Source: Devosia sp. (lineage in GTDB: Bacteria > Pseudomonadota > Alphaproteobacteria > Rhizobiales > Devosiaceae). Taken from it: a DNA stretch of 7,791 nt. How positions within the stretch are numbered: position 1 is the stretch's first letter; each line of letters begins with the position of its first letter. Under the pieces are notes generated by a model. It was not told the origin of the DNA and did no database searches. It saw only the letters and a list, made by a program, of their open reading frames with translations. A program made the translations under genes and the position numbers. The stretch covers positions 1 through 7,791 of the forward strand of contig JAQGKH010000195.1 in the NCBI GenBank assembly GCA_028290225.1, in the 5' to 3' direction. Of the stretch, positions 5,129 to 7,791 are shown piece after piece.

Positions 5129-7684
5129 ATGCATCATGATACCCCCCTGATCTCCACGATCGTCGCGGGTCTGGTGCTGGCCTTTATCTTTGGGATGATC
5201 GCCAACCGCTTCCGAATGCCGCCCCTGGTTGGTTATCTCTTCGCGGGTGTGCTGGTGGGACCCAATACGCCGGGCTTCGTGGCCGACCAGGCCCTGGGGG
5301 CCGAGTTGGCCGAACTGGGCGTGATCCTTCTCATGTTCGGGGTGGGGCTGCATTTTTCCCTCAAGGACCTGATGAGCGTGCGGGCCCTGGCCATTCCCGG
5401 CGCCCTGGTGCAGATCGCCTTCGCCACCGTGCTTGGCCTCGGGCTCGGCACGATGCTGGGCTGGGGCGTGGGCGCCGGCTTGTTGTTCGGGCTGGCGCTT
5501 TCGGTCGCCTCCACCGTGGTGCTGCTCAAGGCATTGCAGGACCGGCGCCTGATCGAAACCGAGCGGGGCCGCATCGCGGTTGGCTGGTTGATCGTGGAAG
5601 ACCTCGCCATGGTCCTGGCCTTGGTGCTGATCCCCGCCATTGCCAGCCTCAACGGCACCGATAGCGGCGTGCACGATCCTTTCGTGTCCTTTGTCGAGCG
5701 CGTGTTGCGCACCGAAGTGGGCATCTGGGGCGTGCTGGCGCTGACCCTGATCAAGGTCGCCGCCTTTGTGGGCTTCATGATGGTGGTGGGGCGCCGCCTG
5801 ATCCCCTGGGCCCTGCATGCCACGGCCCATACGGGCTCGCGTGAGCTGTTCCGGCTGGCCGTGCTCGCCATTGCCTTGGGCGTGGCTCTGGGGTCGGCGG
5901 TGCTGTTTGGCGTATCGCTGGCGCTGGGCGCCTTTTTTGCCGGCATGATCCTGTCGGAAAGCGAGCTCAGCCACCGGGCCGCGCAGGAAACGCTGCCGCT
6001 CCGGGACGCGTTCGCCGTGCTGTTCTTTGTTTCGGTGGGCATGCTGTTCGACCCCAGCATCATCCTCACCGATCCGCTGCCGGTGCTGGCGACGGTGTTC
6101 ATCATCGTCATCGGCAAGTCGGTGGCCGCGTTTGGCATCGTGCTGCTGTTCCGCCGCCCGGTGGGCACGGCACTGACCATTTCGGCTTCCCTGGCGCAGA
6201 TCGGCGAGTTCTCCTTTATCCTGGCCTCGCTGGGGGTGTCGCTGGCGATCCTGCCGCCCGAAGGGCAGGATCTGATCCTGGCCGGCGCGCTGATTTCCAT
6301 CGTGCTCAATCCGGTGGTGTTCTGGGGCGTCAATCTGCTCAAGCCCAGCCTTGAAGCCCGGGTGGCGCAGCGGCGGGGCGGGCGCGGCAGCGAGGTGCGG
6401 ATCGAGCCGGGCGAGGGCACTCCCCTGGCCAATGGCCCGCTCACCACCGATGCCCCCGGCGGAACGGGCATTGAAAGCGACACCCAGGATCTCGACGATA
6501 TCCCCGAACCCACCACCCAAACCGGTCACACCGTGCTGGTCGGCTATGGCCAGGTGGGGCGGGCAGCGGCCGAGGGGCTGCAGCCCACGGGCAAGCTGGT
6601 GCTGATCGAGGACAGCGACCACGCCGTCGCGGCTGCACGCGCTCAGGGCATCGAGGTGGTGGTCGGCAATGCCGCCAGCGTTGATGTGCTCAGGCTCGCG
6701 AACCTGCAGGCGGCGCAAGCCCTGATGATCGCCATTTCCAACGGCTTTGAAGCGGGCACCGTGGTGGAGCAGGGGCGCAAGCTCAATCCAGCCATCCGCA
6801 TCATTGCCCGCGCCCATTCCGACGAGGAAGTGGCGCATCTGACCCATCATGGCGCCGATACGGTGATCATGGGCGAGCGGGAAATCGCTGCCGGCATGCT
6901 GGCCTGGCTCAGCGGCGATCGGGCCGATGACGGGCTGGTGGCCCAGAAGCGGGCCGCCGAAGGGCGCCTCGCCCCCGCTGACAACATCCTCCACAAGGCC
7001 GCTGCGGCCCCGCTCGCCGGCGCCAGCGAATGGGCCGTTGCCAATCCCGATTCCCCCTCGGCCGAGCCCGCGCTCGGAGATTTCGAGGCGGCAGGCCTGC
7101 ATGCCGAACCCGCTGACGAACAGTTCCAGGACGAGCCGCTGGCGATCACTCTGCCAGGGGAAACGCTGGAGCCCGATTTCATGGAAACCGAGCCCGAACT
7201 GCTGGACGACAGCCTGACCGACGCCGGTGAGCCGGATGCCTTTGCGGCGGCCCTCGCGCCTGAGCCGGCTGAACTGGACGAGCCGGCGGCCGCTGATGCG
7301 GGCGAGCCGCTGGTGGTTATGCCCGCTGCCGAGTCGGTGCCAGCCTCGCCGATCGAGGTTGCCCCCGCCCAAGATGGCGCCGAGCCGTTGTCCGGCATTG
7401 CGGCGCCCGAGCCGGTCGCCCAGGAGCCGGTGGCCGAGGAACCTTCGGTGGAGGAGGTTGGCGAGCCCGCCTTCCTTCCCCCGCCCGTCGAGCCCGCGGT
7501 TGTGGCTCCGGCGGAGCTCGACCTCATGCCCGAGCCCCCGCTCGTGGATGAGCAAGCCGAACTTGCCCCCGAACCAGAAGTGGACCGCCTGCCATCGCTT
7601 GATGATGTGCCGCCCGACAGCGAGGAAACCGAGCAGGAACCCAGGCCCGCCGTGCCGCCGGTGACGCCCGAGCCGCGTGGCTGA
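5129..7684 (+). CDS. ybaL: YbaL/RosB-type CPA2 cation:proton antiporter with TrkA-N domain and long acidic C-terminal tail
   Basis: Inner-membrane monovalent cation:proton (K+/H+ type) antiporter, 851 aa. Residues 1 to about 405 form the Na/H-exchanger domain with about 12-13 membrane segments. MHHDTPLISTIVAGLVLAFI, AELGVILLMFGVGLHFSLKD (61-80) and GWLIVEDLAMVL (152-163, with the family acidic pair Glu157-Asp158) closely match remembered E. coli YbaL. A Gly/Thr/Asp-rich linker (about 408-463) leads to a TrkA-N Rossmann domain: VLVGYGQVGRAAAEGL (469-484), Glu494 closing beta-2, NAASVDVL, ARAHSDEEVAH and MGEREIA (to about 595). NAD(H)-type binding is expected there. E. coli YbaL is about 558 aa. 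The extra length is a tail from about residue 600: in 624-851 I count about 56 Asp/Glu, 3 Arg, no Lys and about 43 Pro. The tail is presumably cytoplasmic and disordered. Twelve bases separate it from the Rrf2 gene. The cation is inferred. Confidence 0.93.
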   Translation: MHHDTPLISTIVAGLVLAFIFGMIANRFRMPPLVGYLFAGVLVGPNTPGFVADQALGAELAELGVILLMFGVGLHFSLKDLMSVRALAIPGALVQIAFATVLGLGLGTMLGWGVGAGLLFGLALSVASTVVLLKALQDRRLIETERGRIAVGWLIVEDLAMVLALVLIPAIASLNGTDSGVHDPFVSFVERVLRTEVGIWGVLALTLIKVAAFVGFMMVVGRRLIPWALHATAHTGSRELFRLAVLAIALGVALGSAVLFGVSLALGAFFAGMILSESELSHRAAQETLPLRDAFAVLFFVSVGMLFDPSIILTDPLPVLATVFIIVIGKSVAAFGIVLLFRRPVGTALTISASLAQIGEFSFILASLGVSLAILPPEGQDLILAGALISIVLNPVVFWGVNLLKPSLEARVAQRRGGRGSEVRIEPGEGTPLANGPLTTDAPGGTGIESDTQDLDDIPEPTTQTGHTVLVGYGQVGRAAAEGLQPTGKLVLIEDSDHAVAAARAQGIEVVVGNAASVDVLRLANLQAAQALMIAISNGFEAGTVVEQGRKLNPAIRIIARAHSDEEVAHLTHHGADTVIMGEREIAAGMLAWLSGDRADDGLVAQKRAAEGRLAPADNILHKAAAAPLAGASEWAVANPDSPSAEPALGDFEAAGLHAEPADEQFQDEPLAITLPGETLEPDFMETEPELLDDSLTDAGEPDAFAAALAPEPAELDEPAAADAGEPLVVMPAAESVPASPIEVAPAQDGAEPLSGIAAPEPVAQEPVAEEPSVEEVGEPAFLPPPVEPAVVAPAELDLMPEPPLVDEQAELAPEPEVDRLPSLDDVPPDSEETEQEPRPAVPPVTPEPRG
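7409..7453 (+). repeat. Degenerate 15-bp tandem repeat in the antiporter tail
   Basis: Three in-phase 15-base units encode EPVAQ, EPVAE and EPSVE. The first two (7409-7423, 7424-7438) differ at only two positions and the third (7439-7453) is diverged. This suggests that the Pro/Glu-rich tail grew partly by slippage or unequal exchange. Confidence 0.6.
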
Positions 7685-7696
7685 GGCGCATCCGCA

Positions 7697-7791
7697 ATGA
7701 TCTCGCAAAAGGCGAAATATGCGCTGCGGGCCCTGGTGGCACTGGCCCGGGCGGGGCGGGGCGAATCCATGATGATCGGGGAAATCTCGCG
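7697..7791 (+). CDS. Rrf2-family transcriptional regulator (partial, N-terminus only)
   Basis: Thirty-one codons plus two bases before the window edge. MISQKAKYALRALVALARAG and the following GEISR match the start of the Rrf2 winged-helix domain, the family of IscR, NsrR, RirA and CymR. Members usually sense Fe-S cluster status, nitric oxide, iron or cysteine metabolites. The cysteines that would tell whether this one binds a cluster lie beyond the window. The ATG is 12 bases after the antiporter stop; a GAGG overlapping that stop (7683-7686) is a possible RBS, so co-transcription with the antiporter is likely. Family call is good despite the short fragment; the sensed signal is unknown. Confidence 0.8.
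   Translation, partial: MISQKAKYALRALVALARAGRGESMMIGEIS

Noticed and set aside
5233..6516. 427-aa minus-strand open frame inside the antiporter gene
   Set aside because: Ser/Arg/Thr/Pro-rich low-complexity antisense frame with no motif. It is a shadow of the real gene.
4790..7708. 972-aa open frame on the minus strand across the whole antiporter gene
   Set aside because: It is antisense to a clear YbaL homologue. Its product is His/Gln/Gly/Arg-rich with no recognisable domain, which is what a GC-rich gene with third-position bias gives in an antisense frame.
6847..7770. 307-aa minus-strand frame rich in Ser, Ala and Gly
   Set aside because: Antisense of the Glu/Pro/Ala-rich tail; the Ser/Gly richness simply mirrors those codons. 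No RBS or homology is recognised.

Overview
The window reads as chromosomal DNA of a GC-rich alphaproteobacterium. The dense packing, the strong G/C bias at third codon positions and the gene types (RhtA-type exporter, compact RecD-like helicase, paired transglutaminases, YbaL-type antiporter, Rrf2 regulator) fit the Hyphomicrobiales, perhaps the Devosia/Pelagibacterium group. That placement is inferred from protein flavour, not from a marker gene.

Layout. Positions 1-514 (minus) hold the N-terminal 171 codons of an RhtA-like amino-acid exporter that runs off the left edge. It is divergent from a plus-strand block of four genes in which each start overlaps the previous stop: an aldo/keto reductase (635-1696), a fumarylacetoacetate-hydrolase-family ORF whose middle appears deleted (1689-2018), a small RecD-like SF1B helicase (2018-3106) and a transglutaminase (3103-3993). 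A second transglutaminase of a different subfamily (3994-4830, minus) meets the first tail to tail with no base between the stop codons. A 298-bp intergenic region (4831-5128) separates it from a divergent YbaL/RosB-type CPA2 cation:proton antiporter (5129-7684) with a long acidic Pro/Glu/Ala-rich tail. Twelve bases later an Rrf2-family regulator begins (7697) and runs off the right edge.

How the genes relate. The overlaps imply co-transcription and translational coupling from AKR to transglutaminase, although the activities (NADPH-linked carbonyl reduction, a broken acylpyruvase-type enzyme, DNA unwinding, a Cys-His-Asp amidase/transpeptidase) do not form an obvious pathway. The antiporter and the Rrf2 regulator may form a second unit.

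I see no RNA genes, CRISPR array, insertion sequence, prophage piece or convincing Rho-independent terminator, and no clear new multi-gene system. The most informative oddities are the in-frame internal deletion of the FAH-family gene, the acidic tail on the antiporter, the zero-gap convergent transglutaminases and a 20-bp dyad upstream of the antiporter. All family calls are from recognition of motifs and remembered homologues; no search was run.
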